A stretch of 64,000 nucleotides of DNA. Origin: Calonectria ilicicola. Lineage: Eukaryota > Ascomycota > Sordariomycetes > Hypocreales > Nectriaceae. The notes beneath the pieces are model-generated. The model made no database searches. It had not been told where the DNA came from and saw nothing but the letters and a program-made list of their open reading frames with translations. Of this stretch, positions 43,077-56,104 are shown piece after piece (the stretch's first letter is position 1; every line of letters begins with the position of its first letter). The position numbers and the translations under genes were made by a program. The stretch lies in the NCBI GenBank assembly GCA_020809705.1, contig CP085831.1, positions 1,116,001 to 1,180,000 on the forward strand. The letters run 5' to 3'.

Positions 43077-44628
43077 ATGGATCAACAAGAAATCATAGAG
43101 TTGCGCCCTACCGGGTGGGAGCATGATCCACCCGAGGAACTATTTAGGTTGTCAACAGTTGATTACTGTGTGGTGCAATCATATACCAACTATGCACTCT
43201 TTTTCAAACTTTCAGATGAAATAAAACCCAACGTCATTCATATTCTTCAACGGGGACTCGAGATCACACTTAGCCAGTGTCAGCAGCTGTGTGGCATCGT
43301 TGACGAGCACCCAGAAGGTGGGCTCTGTTTTCGCAAGAAGAAGGACAGCACAGTTCAATTTCATGTTCAGTGGCTTGACAGACCTGAGCATGAGGGAAAA
43401 TACCCTTCTTTTGATGAATTAGAAAAGCACCATTTTATTTCCGAAGCACTAGGAAATATGGAAACTTGGTGTGTACCACCGATGACATATGGCGAGAAAC
43501 CTGAGGCCCAGCCTGCACATCGCCCGAAGGTGGCTGCATTCAAAGCAACATTTATTAAGGGCGGACTCGTGTTCGTCATGCATCATCTTCATTATGCAAA
43601 TGATGTGATGGGATGGGCAGGCGAACTCCATCAACTAGCAGAAAATTGCGCTGCCATTTGGAAGTCGGAAGACAGCCCAGCATTCCCATCTTGGGATCCA
43701 GCTTGTTTGGATCTCTCGAGGCTGACCAAACCGGAACTTTCCGAAGACCAACAAATTGATGGGCCTCCTCCATCCATGCCTCATCCAGATCATAAGCCAT
43801 GCCAATGGTTCCTTTTCCATCTGCCTAAAAGCAAGATGATGGATTTGAAGAACACGATGGCTCCCAAAGACAACAGCTACTGGGTTTCTAGCTATGATAC
43901 ATTCATGGCATAGATATGGCGACATTCATCTAAATATCGAGCGAAAATTTATAAGCCAGATCTCCATCAACATGCTATCTGGGGAGAAGCTATTGATATG
44001 CGGAGACGATTTCACAGCCCTCGAGTCCCGGAGCGTATCCAAGGCAATGTTCTATATTTAGCATCAAGCGAACAGAGTCCAGTGCCCAAGCTTACGATCG
44101 AAGATGTCTTATCAAAGGCACCTCTATCAAAGTTAGCATGGTATGTATAATGCTTTGAATAGTTGTACTATCCTCATGGGATCTATTTTATTCTCATACA
44201 ATCTCGATTGCTTCCCGTACCAGCTAACCCTACTTTAGGTACATTCGTCAACTCACCAACGGTGTCACTCAGGAATCTTTGGATGTTGCACTTTCTAGCA
44301 TTGTCGCTATCCGTGACAAGACAACTTTGTCCATTGTTCCTGATAGATTTCCACCCATGATTACTTTCACAACAGACTGGCGGGACACCCGGCCTGGCGA
44401 AGCTGACTTTGGGTTTGGAAAACCCGTTGCCTTTCGTCAGCCCTACGACACTATCATTGCTGGTCTGACGGTGGTTTACCCGATGCGAGTGAATAGGCCC
44501 CCCCCCCCGCGGGTGACGATGAAGGCTATGAATTTTTGATTGCATTTGAGAAAGAGATTGCGAATGATTTGATTTCAGACCCGGAATGGAACAAATATTT
44601 TGAATTCAGAGGCGCAGAGGGAAAGTAG
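43077..44628 (+). pseudogene. Broken BAHD-type acyltransferase
   Basis: Fungal transferase-family (BAHD-like) O-acyltransferase. The first 278 codons include the HxxxD motif (HLHYANDVMGW, H172 and D176). An in-frame TAG at 43911-43913 follows SSYDTFMA, but homology continues in the same frame (IWR, later KIYKPDLHQHAIWGEA and LSKAPLSKLAW). It crosses a GTATGT...TTTAG intron (44141-44238) into IRQLTNGVTQESL and TTDWRDTRPGEADFGFGKP, which includes the family's DFGFG motif. A run of eleven C at 44498-44508 then shifts frame, and the expected end (DDEGYEFLIAFEKEIAND to EGK) continues in another frame to a TAG at 44626. Two independent lesions make a pseudogene likely. The C run alone could be a sequencing error. 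Confidence 0.8.
44498..44508 (+). repeat. C11 homopolymer causing a frameshift
   Basis: Eleven consecutive C; the flanking coding frames match only if the run length were a multiple of three. A slippage hot spot or a base-calling artefact. Confidence 0.7.
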
Positions 44629-45156
44629 ACGGCACAATGTAAAAACTGACGTGTTTTTCTTTCTTCCAATTTCAACTGACTTCCAGTTGCTTGCTATTAA
44701 CCCAAGCCCGATGCTACCACTTGCTTGTATTCATTTTCATCGGCTGACATTTCTTAGTCAACTTCATAAATGAAAATTCCCTCTCAAGCGTAGCCAATTG
44801 TCGATATTCATATTAAAATAATATGTCGATATTCAGATGGCTAATCGCCACGTGATTTCCATCCCTGTCAGCACGCCTGAGGCCAATACTAACTCGTGAG
44901 AGATTACGTGTGTGGCGTTTGATATGACACGGAATGCGACAATACATTAGCTTAAGGTTTGCTAACCGCTTTCCCCTCACTTGGCTTTGGCGTCTACTTT
45001 GTAATTATCAACGAGGTATTTACTGTTGTTTGACCGAATGAACCAAGCTGGCCCAAATAACAAACTATTGTCTCAGCGACTCTCGAAACAGTCAGTCAGT
45101 CTCTGGCTACAATTTCTGCCATCTTAGTGTTTATAATTTTCCAGTTTTTATAAAAG
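44629..45156 (+). promoter_or_regulatory. Upstream region of the TPR-CHAT gene
   Basis: About 530 bp with no gene. GTCGATATTCA occurs twice near 44800 and 44825. The start codon of the next gene follows a TTTTTATAAAAG stretch. Confidence 0.3.
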
Positions 45157-48100
45157 ATGAGCGCCGAAAATGCTTCTGGGCTAGTTGTTTATTCCATGGG
45201 TATTGAACTGGATCTTATCCCTCACTGCATCCCAGACACTGATAGTCCTTTAGAAGATAGCCACAATCCTGAATCAGCGCCCAATATTCTCGATCATGCT
45301 ATCAAAAATTATGAAAAGTTCTTCAAATCCTTACCAATCGACGACCCAAATCGACCACAAATATGCTATGAGTATCTGATGAGACTTGGAGAACGATATC
45401 AAATATCAGACTCCATGGAGCATCTTAGGGAAGCAATTTCGCAATATGAAAAGGCACTACCGATAATACCTCTCGATTTTAAGCATCGCTACTTGCTATA
45501 TTACACGCACGCTCTTCTTCTTTCGTATAGAATAAATGCCATAAATGCCCCAGGTGATCATGATGCAGCGGTCTCAGCCGCAACCGAGGCGGTCCGCTGC
45601 ATGCCTGCGGAATGTCTGGTGGGAGGTGCTATGTTCAATAAGCTTGCATCATGTCTTGGCCAAAGATACATGGCTAATGGTAACATGGCCGATCTAAACA
45701 GCGCAATCAAAAATTCTGAACAAGCCATAACCTTCACAAACAGTCCAAATCTCCCAATATTTGCGAATAATCTTGGTCTGAACTTGGGATATAAGTACAA
45801 CAGAACTGGAGATATAAGCCTACTACAAAGCGGCATTCAACGGATTGAAGAGGCAATCAAATTAGTCGGGCCAGATTCAGTAACTGACCCCAATTTGTCC
45901 CTGTTTCAAAATAACTTGGGGCTCCTTCTTCAGGACCGATATGTCAGGACTGGGGCGGTCAATGACCTTGAAGAAGCCATCAGTGCACTTGAAAGTTCTG
46001 TCAGTACCACGCCATCCAATGACACAGTTGGCCTAGCGATTCGATCAAACAATCTTAGTACATGCCTCTCCAAGAAATTTTCAAGGAACCAAGATCTGTC
46101 TTTACTCGAAAAGGCTATTCTTACCGAGAAGACTGCCATAAATAATCTCCGTAAAGAGCACCCAGATCACCAACTCTACTTAAATAATCTTGGCAACTTA
46201 TTTGGGGACAAATATACAACTACGAAACAGCAACTTGATCTGGATGAATCAATCAGATGCTATCAAGATGCAATTAGATTCACCAATTTATATCAGCCCG
46301 AGCACCCGAATCTTCCGAAATTCTTGAACAATCTTGCAGGAGGCCTGAAGGATAGATTCACTCTGAAGAGGGAGAGTGCTGATTTGGATGGTGCTATTAG
46401 CAATCTTCATGAGGCCGTAGCAAAAACTCCAGAAAATCATTCAGATCGGGCAGAGAGGCTGTGCAACCTTGGTTTGCTGCTTTTCGAAAGATCTGCCAAT
46501 CCAATCAACTCAATCAATCTTGAACAAGCTGTATCTATTCTACAGGAAGCGCTAAAATGTCAGAATACATCCCCAATAACTCGCATTAAATCTGGGAAAG
46601 TCCTCCACGCCTGTTTTGTTCTACTGTCACAATGGGAGGATGCCTATCAAGCTCTCGACGCGACCATACGGCTAATCCCCAACTTAGCCCCCAAGTCGCT
46701 GATACACACTGACAAGCAACATGTTCTGAAACAAGTGGTTGGACTGGCGTCCACCGCAACAGCCGCCGCTTTGACGGCTGGCAAAGACGCGTATACCGCT
46801 CTGGCGCTTCTGGAAATTGGGAGAAGTGTGATAGCCACGTCACTACAGGACATGCGCGCCGATGTGCAAGATCTCAAAAATCAGCATATCGATCTAGCTG
46901 AGCGCTTCATCCAGCTACGAGATAAGCTTGATACACCAGCGTGGCGCCGTGAAGACGCGAGTGCACACTCTTGGCAAGATGAGGCAAGTCGGCGCTATGA
47001 CGCGCAAACCGAGTTCGATAGTCTCCTTGAAGAAATTCGCCGCCACCCAGGCTTTGAAGACTTTTTAGCTTCTCCGACGGAAAAATTAATGAAGCAAGCG
47101 GCACATCTTGGCCCTATTGTTGTGATTAACGTGAGTGATTTGACTTGCGACGCAATTATCATACAACAACACGGCATTTCTTCGCTAGCCCTACCTAAAT
47201 TGAATCGAGCGGCAATCCGAGATAAGAGCAAAGGCATATCTAGAAATATCAAAAGTATCCTGGAATGGCTTTGGGACAGTTCTGTATACCCTGTTTTGGA
47301 CTTTTTAGGCATGACTCAAGTGCCTATCGACGGTATCTTGCCTCGAATTTGGTGGATCCCCACTGGAGCCTTAAGTAAATTTCCCCTTCATGCGGCCGGG
47401 CGCTACGGGAGAAACCAATGTAATAATGCACTGAGCCTCGTCAGGTCATCTTATAGCACTTCTATCAGGGCTATCATTTATGGCAGACGACAAGTTCTGC
47501 ACAAAGATGCACCCCCAGCATCAGGGAAAGTGATGCTTGTCAACATGGAGAAAACACCTGCTCACCCTAACCTCCCTTACGCGTCAAAAGAGGTCTCAGA
47601 ACTACGCAGCCTCTTTGACCTAATGAAAATTAAAATCGAAGAGACTCCGCCGTTCAAAAAGAACGTGTTAGAAGGCCTACCACTTTCTACTATCTTTCAT
47701 TTCGCTGGCCATGGCCACACCCACCAATCTGACCCTTCACAGAGCTACCTCTTGCTACAGGACTGGAAAACTGACAAGCTTGCTATTGCAGATCTTCTGG
47801 AAATAAATATTCGCGAGCGATCTCCCTTTCTTGCTTATTTGTCTGCTTGTGAGACAGGCAGCATCAAGGACAATGCACTGGACGATGAAGGCTTGCATCT
47901 GATTGGGGCCTTTCAATTGGCAGGATTTCGGCACATGATTAGAACTTTGTGGGAGGTCTCCGATAGATCATGCTTCGAGATGTCAAAAGTGACATATGAG
48001 ACCATTGTCAAGGAAGACATGACTGATGAGTCCGTCTGTGAAGGTCTACATAGAGCTGCTATGGCTCTATGCAACAATCCGCTCGGAATAAAAAGATCTA

Positions 48101-48219
48101 GTCGGAGCAAACCGGTCGTTCCCCGCAATCTCTTCATTTGTGATGAGGATGACGAGGAAAATGAAGAGCAGGGTTATACAAATTTTACCTGGGTTCCATA
48201 TGCTCATTATGGAGTATAA
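45157..48219 (+). CDS. TPR-CHAT caspase-like protease
   Basis: Intact single-exon protein of 1020 residues. Residues about 40-470 are tetratricopeptide repeats with NNLG and EEAI-type helices (NNLGLLLQDRYVRTG; LNNLGNLFGDKY). A linker helix region carries TALALLEIGRSVIATSLQDM, common in fungal TPR-CHAT proteins. The C-terminal CHAT domain is a clan CD cysteine protease with the dyad His852 (FHFAGHGH) and Cys898 (AYLSACETG), followed by the usual GLHLIGAFQLAGFRHMIRTL. In bacteria TPR-CHAT proteases cleave gasdermins after activation through the TPRs; fungal gasdermins can also lie beside CHAT genes. No gasdermin-like gene is visible within this window. Cytosolic; the trigger and substrate are unknown. 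Confidence 0.88.
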   Translation: MSAENASGLVVYSMGIELDLIPHCIPDTDSPLEDSHNPESAPNILDHAIKNYEKFFKSLPIDDPNRPQICYEYLMRLGERYQISDSMEHLREAISQYEKALPIIPLDFKHRYLLYYTHALLLSYRINAINAPGDHDAAVSAATEAVRCMPAECLVGGAMFNKLASCLGQRYMANGNMADLNSAIKNSEQAITFTNSPNLPIFANNLGLNLGYKYNRTGDISLLQSGIQRIEEAIKLVGPDSVTDPNLSLFQNNLGLLLQDRYVRTGAVNDLEEAISALESSVSTTPSNDTVGLAIRSNNLSTCLSKKFSRNQDLSLLEKAILTEKTAINNLRKEHPDHQLYLNNLGNLFGDKYTTTKQQLDLDESIRCYQDAIRFTNLYQPEHPNLPKFLNNLAGGLKDRFTLKRESADLDGAISNLHEAVAKTPENHSDRAERLCNLGLLLFERSANPINSINLEQAVSILQEALKCQNTSPITRIKSGKVLHACFVLLSQWEDAYQALDATIRLIPNLAPKSLIHTDKQHVLKQVVGLASTATAAALTAGKDAYTALALLEIGRSVIATSLQDMRADVQDLKNQHIDLAERFIQLRDKLDTPAWRREDASAHSWQDEASRRYDAQTEFDSLLEEIRRHPGFEDFLASPTEKLMKQAAHLGPIVVINVSDLTCDAIIIQQHGISSLALPKLNRAAIRDKSKGISRNIKSILEWLWDSSVYPVLDFLGMTQVPIDGILPRIWWIPTGALSKFPLHAAGRYGRNQCNNALSLVRSSYSTSIRAIIYGRRQVLHKDAPPASGKVMLVNMEKTPAHPNLPYASKEVSELRSLFDLMKIKIEETPPFKKNVLEGLPLSTIFHFAGHGHTHQSDPSQSYLLLQDWKTDKLAIADLLEINIRERSPFLAYLSACETGSIKDNALDDEGLHLIGAFQLAGFRHMIRTLWEVSDRSCFEMSKVTYETIVKEDMTDESVCEGLHRAAMALCNNPLGIKRSSRSKPVVPRNLFICDEDDEENEEQGYTNFTWVPYAHYGV

Positions 48220-48452
48220 AGAATATCACAGAAATATCAAGATGTATCGCAAAATGAGAAGGTGAGATCGAATTGCATGAACGGGTGATGCGATAGTAGA
48301 GAGTCTGCTGTCGGACGCTCGAGGGCATTTCTCTATTCTCAACCAGCAAACTATCAGGTTTATTACAAAGCTAATCAAGAATTTTTACATCTGGAAGCAA
48401 TCGATCATGAGTGCTACACTGAAGGGCCCTAAGTTTAATTTATTTCCAATGC

Positions 48453-48960
48453 CTATAGATAGTGAGATTTCATAACGCTTAAGTTTGTGAAAAACAGACG
48501 CCGCAATGTCTCGAGCATAACATCAGGTGCCAACCAAAATACGGTGTCATCAATTCCGTTTGTGGGATTGATGTTCCTCCAATCACTGTCATTTATGCTA
48601 TCAGTCCTTTTGGCAAAGCCAGATCTAATGATCTTGCAGGTGCCGTCTAAATCAATAAGTATATTTTCTGACTGCAAATTATCATGCATGATGTCTCCCC
48701 GATGTAGATAAGCAGGTCCGTGGTAATTTGACGAGCGAAGGATATTGCAACCGATTCTTCAAATTTTCAATGTTAGGCTAGTTTCTGTCTGATGCTTCCT
48801 CAACTCACGTACTTAGCGAAAATATAAATCTCTGTTTCTTTGATCTCGCATCCAATATATTGCAAAATGTTGACATGGTCTAGATATTACAATACGTCAA
48901 GTTCAACCTCGATTCGCGTCTTCTTATAATAGGGTATCATTTTATCAGACAGTTCCCTCA
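48453..48960 (-). pseudogene. Decayed protein kinase domain
   Basis: Minus-strand remains of a Ser/Thr kinase of MAPKKK-like type. Fragments in order: LDHVNILQYIGCEIKETEIY (beta4-beta5 region), a preserved GTGAGT...GAAG intron (about 48760-48810), VAISFARQIT, then DNLQSENILIDLDGTCKI (catalytic loop) and DTVFWLAPDVM (activation and APE region). The catalytic HRD reads MHD, DFG reads RSG, an in-frame TAA precedes the first fragment, and the frame shifts just before the catalytic loop. It cannot encode an active kinase. Confidence 0.7.
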
Positions 48961-49149
48961 ATGTGGTATTATTCTTTGAAAGAAACCTATCAGCTTTTTA
49001 GAGTATTGTCTAGAAATATAATGAACTTTCCATTACCTGTATTCAGAAAACCAAAATCAGCTACGTATTAACTCTTCATGACTCGTTTTTTAGCTTTTAC
49101 TAACCACCCAATTCACAAAAACCAGGGATTGGAAACAGTATATCATATT

Positions 49150-49657
49150 AAAGCCAATTTTAATTTTTAAATTTTATCATGGCATCTATTTCACCAAATT
49201 CCAACCAGCCATAGTCTTATCAAAATAGGTATAGTAGTTCAGATGGTCCATTATCCGTGTTGACTGGAAGGTCTTATCGATACAGACGTTCGAGCTCCCT
49301 TATTCTTTTCCGTATCCATGCATGTTTTTCCTAGATCATGACATAATCAACTGCCAGACAGCTAATCACCAGCTTACTCCCCTCCGGGAGTAGTTCATCG
49401 GGCAACTCGGCTACAGAACCCAATGAATCCCAACGGTTGGTCAAGAGCCAAGGGTGTACAGCCGTTACAAAGTCGTGGATTGTAGTGGATGGTTTGTCCG
49501 AGGCTTTAACAGCTAAAGGCGATAGATCTGTAGGCTTGTCTTCTCCAAAACATCTGACCACCCGCTCTCCTTCCCACACAGTCCGGGTCATCTGGGTGTG
49601 AATGTTTCCGGTGATAAAACGCCCAGCCCGATCCCCAGCAATCCAACGAAGATGCAT
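49150..49657 (-). pseudogene. Relic frame upstream of the kinase remains
   Basis: A 108-codon frame starting at an ATG at 49657 (VWEGERVVRCFGEDKPTDLS; HDFVTAVHPWLLTNRWDS; LPEGSKLVISCLAVD) continues in the same frame through TAG and TAA codons as EKHAWIRKRIRELERLYR and later DYGWLEFGEID. Its orientation and order relative to the kinase remains suggest that it was the N-terminal part of the same gene. The domain is not recognised. Confidence 0.5.
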
Positions 49658-49759
49658 TAGTAGCTATAGAAGACACTGTCGGCTGGTTCAATGGCTCTTG
49701 TGAGATAGAATGGGCGGCTGTGCTACCCGGCCGTCCGCTGGAATTCTTCAAAGGAAGGA

Positions 49760-51272
49760 AGGAAGGGGTTCAGACATGATGGTTTTTTAAGGAGAAATTG
49801 AGGATTAAAATTGAGAGATGAGCTAACGCATGAGTCGAGTCGGGGTAAGGGCAGCGGGATCAAGGCGCCTACCTAACAGAACGCTCACGGATTATTCTGA
49901 GATGCGGATCGTTGTCACATCTACTAACGACAGTTAATTATGGACCGCTTTTGTCCACAAGTTGTGTGGTCCAAAACTGCATGAACTACCATGATCTATT
50001 GAATAGCATCTTGCCTACAAATTGCATTTGTATGCAGACTGAGAGCCTTCGGTCAACATAATACAAACAGTATTATGAAATCATGATGAAGGCATAATCT
50101 GTCACATTGCCGGCTACCGTTTGACATAATCTATACCGTAGGCGAGTTACTGTGCCAACCACCTTCGAACCTTGTGGCGAACGCCTCAAACACGAGATGA
50201 TATCATGATGTGCAAGCAACAGCAGTATCGGAGTGAACCAAATCACATGGCTGGTTGTATTTGATAGCAACAACCATCATCGTTTATTACTCTCGCTTAT
50301 GTCTCAATGAGTTCAGCTGGATCTTAACAACTACTTTTTGGGTTTTACCGCAATAAAAGCATTTCTAATTACTATTAGGCCTTTTTTTCCAATTTAAGTC
50401 GTATTTTATTCGGGCTATTAGCAAAAGAATTCCTAATATCTATCATAGTAAAATTTGCACGGGGATCGTGTCGAGAAAGAGACATCCGATCTCCTCTGAC
50501 AGCGAGATGCCTATATGAGTATGAAATAACTCTAGAAATGGAGGTTATTTTAACAATTTGATTGCCAATATTTTGTTTACAATTTTGATTAATCTAATCT
50601 AATAGTCTGCGGCCTCCAAAACCAATGATTCGCTGCTCCCCGCTTTGCATCGCCTCCGATGACGTGGGCTCCGGAACCCGGCTTCAGCTTCTCCAAGATT
50701 TTGCACCCTTGTCCTTGTTTCCGCCAGCCTTAGCGCTTCCGATTTATCCACTTTACAGCCTCTAACCTACACACACAGCTATTATTGCAAGGTCAACAGC
50801 TGCAAGATCTAAGTCACAACTTCTAGGGTATTATTGCGTTAAATACTAATAGGCATGTCGTGCTGGTATTTATTTATGAGGTTTGCAGATAGCCTAGTTT
50901 AGATCTTTGACTGTCTGCCTCAATACGAGACCTTTTGATCATTGGTGTGTGCTTCTCATGAAAAGTAGATATGCACAAGCGCGCGATAACTCTTCTCCGC
51001 AATTGCAGTGCATTGACTGCGCCCGAACCTAACTCTGTGCCAAATTCTAGACACGGCACTGACGGCACTGGATTTTTCGCTAAATGAGGCAAACCTTTAA
51101 CCCGTTATTGCCGCGTCTTGGCTATTCTTGGTATGACGTTATCATAGTGTGCCGGTTATCCGGCAGAGCTTAAATGAATATGTGACAAGCGCCGACACAA
51201 AAGCCCCTATACTGAACCTCTTTTGATGTCGGAATCATCAATATCACATCAAACAGCAAAAAGCGATAAAAT
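49760..51272. other. Long intergenic region
   Basis: About 1.5 kb with no supported gene; several T/A-rich stretches near 50340-50600. The promoter of the phospholipase D-like gene lies at the right end. Confidence 0.4.
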
Positions 51273-53162
51273 ATGGTTTCCGAACTCGTTTATAAGTTGT
51301 GCTGCGAAACTGAGACTGTAAGCTCAGCCTTGGCAAAAGATCCTACGCTAGCGCCAGGTTATGTTGCCAAAGAACTTTACGGACATCTTCCACAGGAGTT
51401 GCACTACAGTCCCGACGTGCGCTGGGATGTATCGCCAGAGTCACTGGAAATAGCTTTCAAATGCGGAAGATGGGGCGCTGGAATAAGGCCAAGTCCTCTC
51501 TTCCTACGGGCATTTGCTAACACGTTAAACTGCTTGGAGGCGGACCCCATGTCGGGTGTTGTCTCACCCCCGCTAATGGGCTTCCATGGGACAATACCAT
51601 TGACAGTCATTGCACCATTGGCGGATGTTATTCGGCATTGTTCAAATTTGATTGCTCGCGCCGAAAAGGAAATATTTTTGGTGACCTGCTCGTGGTCACC
51701 ATCAGTAGCCCAGCGCCTAATTAAAAATGCCTTGATAGAGCTGTCGCGCCGTGCCGGAAAGAGGGGACAAAGAGTGGTCGCCAAGATTGTGTTTGACAGG
51801 GCAGGCCTTTCAAACATTGTCGGTTCCCATCAATACATGAAGCCGTCAACCTACACCGCCAAATCGATCCAGCTACCCACACCAGATGAGATTCCCTACA
51901 TCGATCTTGAGGTTCTCAGTCTGCACAAGCTTCCTTTGGGCACTCAACATGCCAAGTTCTGTGTGGTAGATCGAAAGATCGCCTGCATCATGAGCAACAA
52001 CATGGAAGACAATGACAACCTGGAGATGATGACCCATCTCGAAGGGCCTATTGTTGATAGCATATACGATACGGCGCTCATAACGTGGAACAATGTGCTC
52101 AACCCGCCTCTTCCATCACATCAGACTCCGGCGGCTGAAGGAGGTTTACCCACGTCTATCCATGAGCCACTCTATATGGACCGTGATCCTGGGCGCGATC
52201 CTGCAGAAATTGCTGCAAATGGTAGTGCCAATGCAGGATTACCAGAACACACGCCAGAAGATCCACATTATGATGATGATTTAAGCAGCGAGATTACGAG
52301 AATGCAATCCTGCTACTCAAGTAAACCCAACGAAACACGGTTGCAGGCCGCCAACCGCCAGCTCAACCGATCCGTCAAGAAGCCCATTGATCCGACGGGC
52401 CCTGAGATCCCAACTGGGCAAGAAATGACACCATATCTCTCGACCATGACAAGCCAGCCAGTTCCAATGGTGCTCGTGAATCGGCCACCATACGCTTGTG
52501 TCGATTCGAAAAACGTCTTTGTACCACAAAATGAGGCCTGGCTTTCCCTTATCCGCAACGCGCAGCGTGACATATTCATCCAAACTCCAGACCTCAATGC
52601 TGCACCTTTGGTTCCTGCCATTACTGAGGCACTGAGGCGCGGGGTCGAAGTGACGTACTACGTTTGCTTCGGGTACAACGACCTTGGCGAGATGATTCCA
52701 GGACAAGGCGGCACAAACGACCAAGCGGCTCAAGCCCTCTTGGCCTCATTGCCACCCGATGGACCAGAACGCATCCTGCTACACATCTACAGCTACGTAG
52801 GCAAAGATCAGGACAAGCCAATTCATCACTCATTCAAGTCGCGTTCCTGCCACATTAAACTCTTAATCGTCGATGGTTGCGTCGGTATTCAAGGAAGTGG
52901 GAACCAAGACACGCAATCATGGTTCCATAGCCAAGAGGTCAATGTTATGGTAGACAGCCAAGAAATTTGCGAGAAGTGGAGAGAAGGGATCGACAGGAAT
53001 CAGAATACAAAGATGTTCGGACGGGTAGCTAAGGATGGCATCTGGAGAGACAAAGAAGGGAACCCAGGCGAGGGATACATGGGCAATCCTGGAAAGGTCG
53101 AGGGGCTGTTTAAGGGCGTAATCGGTATGGCCATGAAAATGGAGGGCATGGGAGGATTTTAG
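51273..53162 (+). CDS. Phospholipase D-like protein
   Basis: Intact single-exon protein of 629 residues with two HxKx4D motifs, the mark of the phospholipase D superfamily: H226/K228/D233 in QHAKFCVVDRKIACIMSNN and H527/K529/D534 in CHIKLLIVDGCVGIQGSGNQ. Each is followed by the expected small and polar residues. The two halves would fold into one active site that hydrolyses or transfers phosphodiesters. The region between (about 275-400) is polar and probably a linker. No signal peptide, PX, PH or C2 domain is visible, so this is the short fungal PLD-like type rather than Spo14. The substrate (phospholipid or other) is not shown by sequence. Confidence 0.85.
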   Translation: MVSELVYKLCCETETVSSALAKDPTLAPGYVAKELYGHLPQELHYSPDVRWDVSPESLEIAFKCGRWGAGIRPSPLFLRAFANTLNCLEADPMSGVVSPPLMGFHGTIPLTVIAPLADVIRHCSNLIARAEKEIFLVTCSWSPSVAQRLIKNALIELSRRAGKRGQRVVAKIVFDRAGLSNIVGSHQYMKPSTYTAKSIQLPTPDEIPYIDLEVLSLHKLPLGTQHAKFCVVDRKIACIMSNNMEDNDNLEMMTHLEGPIVDSIYDTALITWNNVLNPPLPSHQTPAAEGGLPTSIHEPLYMDRDPGRDPAEIAANGSANAGLPEHTPEDPHYDDDLSSEITRMQSCYSSKPNETRLQAANRQLNRSVKKPIDPTGPEIPTGQEMTPYLSTMTSQPVPMVLVNRPPYACVDSKNVFVPQNEAWLSLIRNAQRDIFIQTPDLNAAPLVPAITEALRRGVEVTYYVCFGYNDLGEMIPGQGGTNDQAAQALLASLPPDGPERILLHIYSYVGKDQDKPIHHSFKSRSCHIKLLIVDGCVGIQGSGNQDTQSWFHSQEVNVMVDSQEICEKWREGIDRNQNTKMFGRVAKDGIWRDKEGNPGEGYMGNPGKVEGLFKGVIGMAMKMEGMGGF

Positions 53163-53826
53163 ATGCATTACCACAATTGATTCGTTTAGTATCTATTTGT
53201 TGGGAACAACTATATGAGTATCAACTCTTAAATAAACACATAAAATGATCCAAAACGAGCAAAGATCAAGCTGTCCTTTCTTGAGCCATTTTTTATCCAC
53301 AGCAAACCGTGGGAATTCATACGTCAATTCATTTTCTACACATGGCTTCAGTAGGGGCAGGCACCGGATTAGAATTAGAGCTCGGGCTTCCTCCTAGGTA
53401 ACTTTTTCCTACCTCCAGAGACTCTGACTTTTATTGTCAAAATGGCAGCTCGGCAGGTTACACTCTTGCTAGATAAAACTTTGGGGTGAAGGTTTTCAGT
53501 GACCTTGACGGAGCTTGCAAACAACCGTGGTTATTGCTCCCATCTTATGGGGATGCAGGCCTAGATAATACTCAAAGAAGGAAACCATTGTGTCATCAAG
53601 TCAAGATCCTAAAAACGCAAATGATTGTTTTCTATTGGATGCAGAATGCAGGAGGTTGAATTATTAAAGAATAGTACCTATAATCATGCATCTTTTACTC
53701 GTGTCGTTTAAACGTCAAGCTTTCGCCCATCATTGTTCTTGCTTAATGGTTTGACTTTACATATTCTGAAGGCGCAACTTTCCATCTCATCTCGTCCCCC
53801 TCCTGCTTCGAAAATCCCGACAGTTC
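53163..53826. other. Convergent spacer
   Basis: About 660 bp between the 3' ends of the PLD-like and cutinase genes. No gene seen. Confidence 0.4.

Positions 53827-56104
<2,278 letters not shown>

Noticed and set aside
43077..49657. Gasdermin gene next to the CHAT protease
   Set aside because: Searched for by eye among the neighbours; the left one is an acyltransferase and the right one a decayed kinase.
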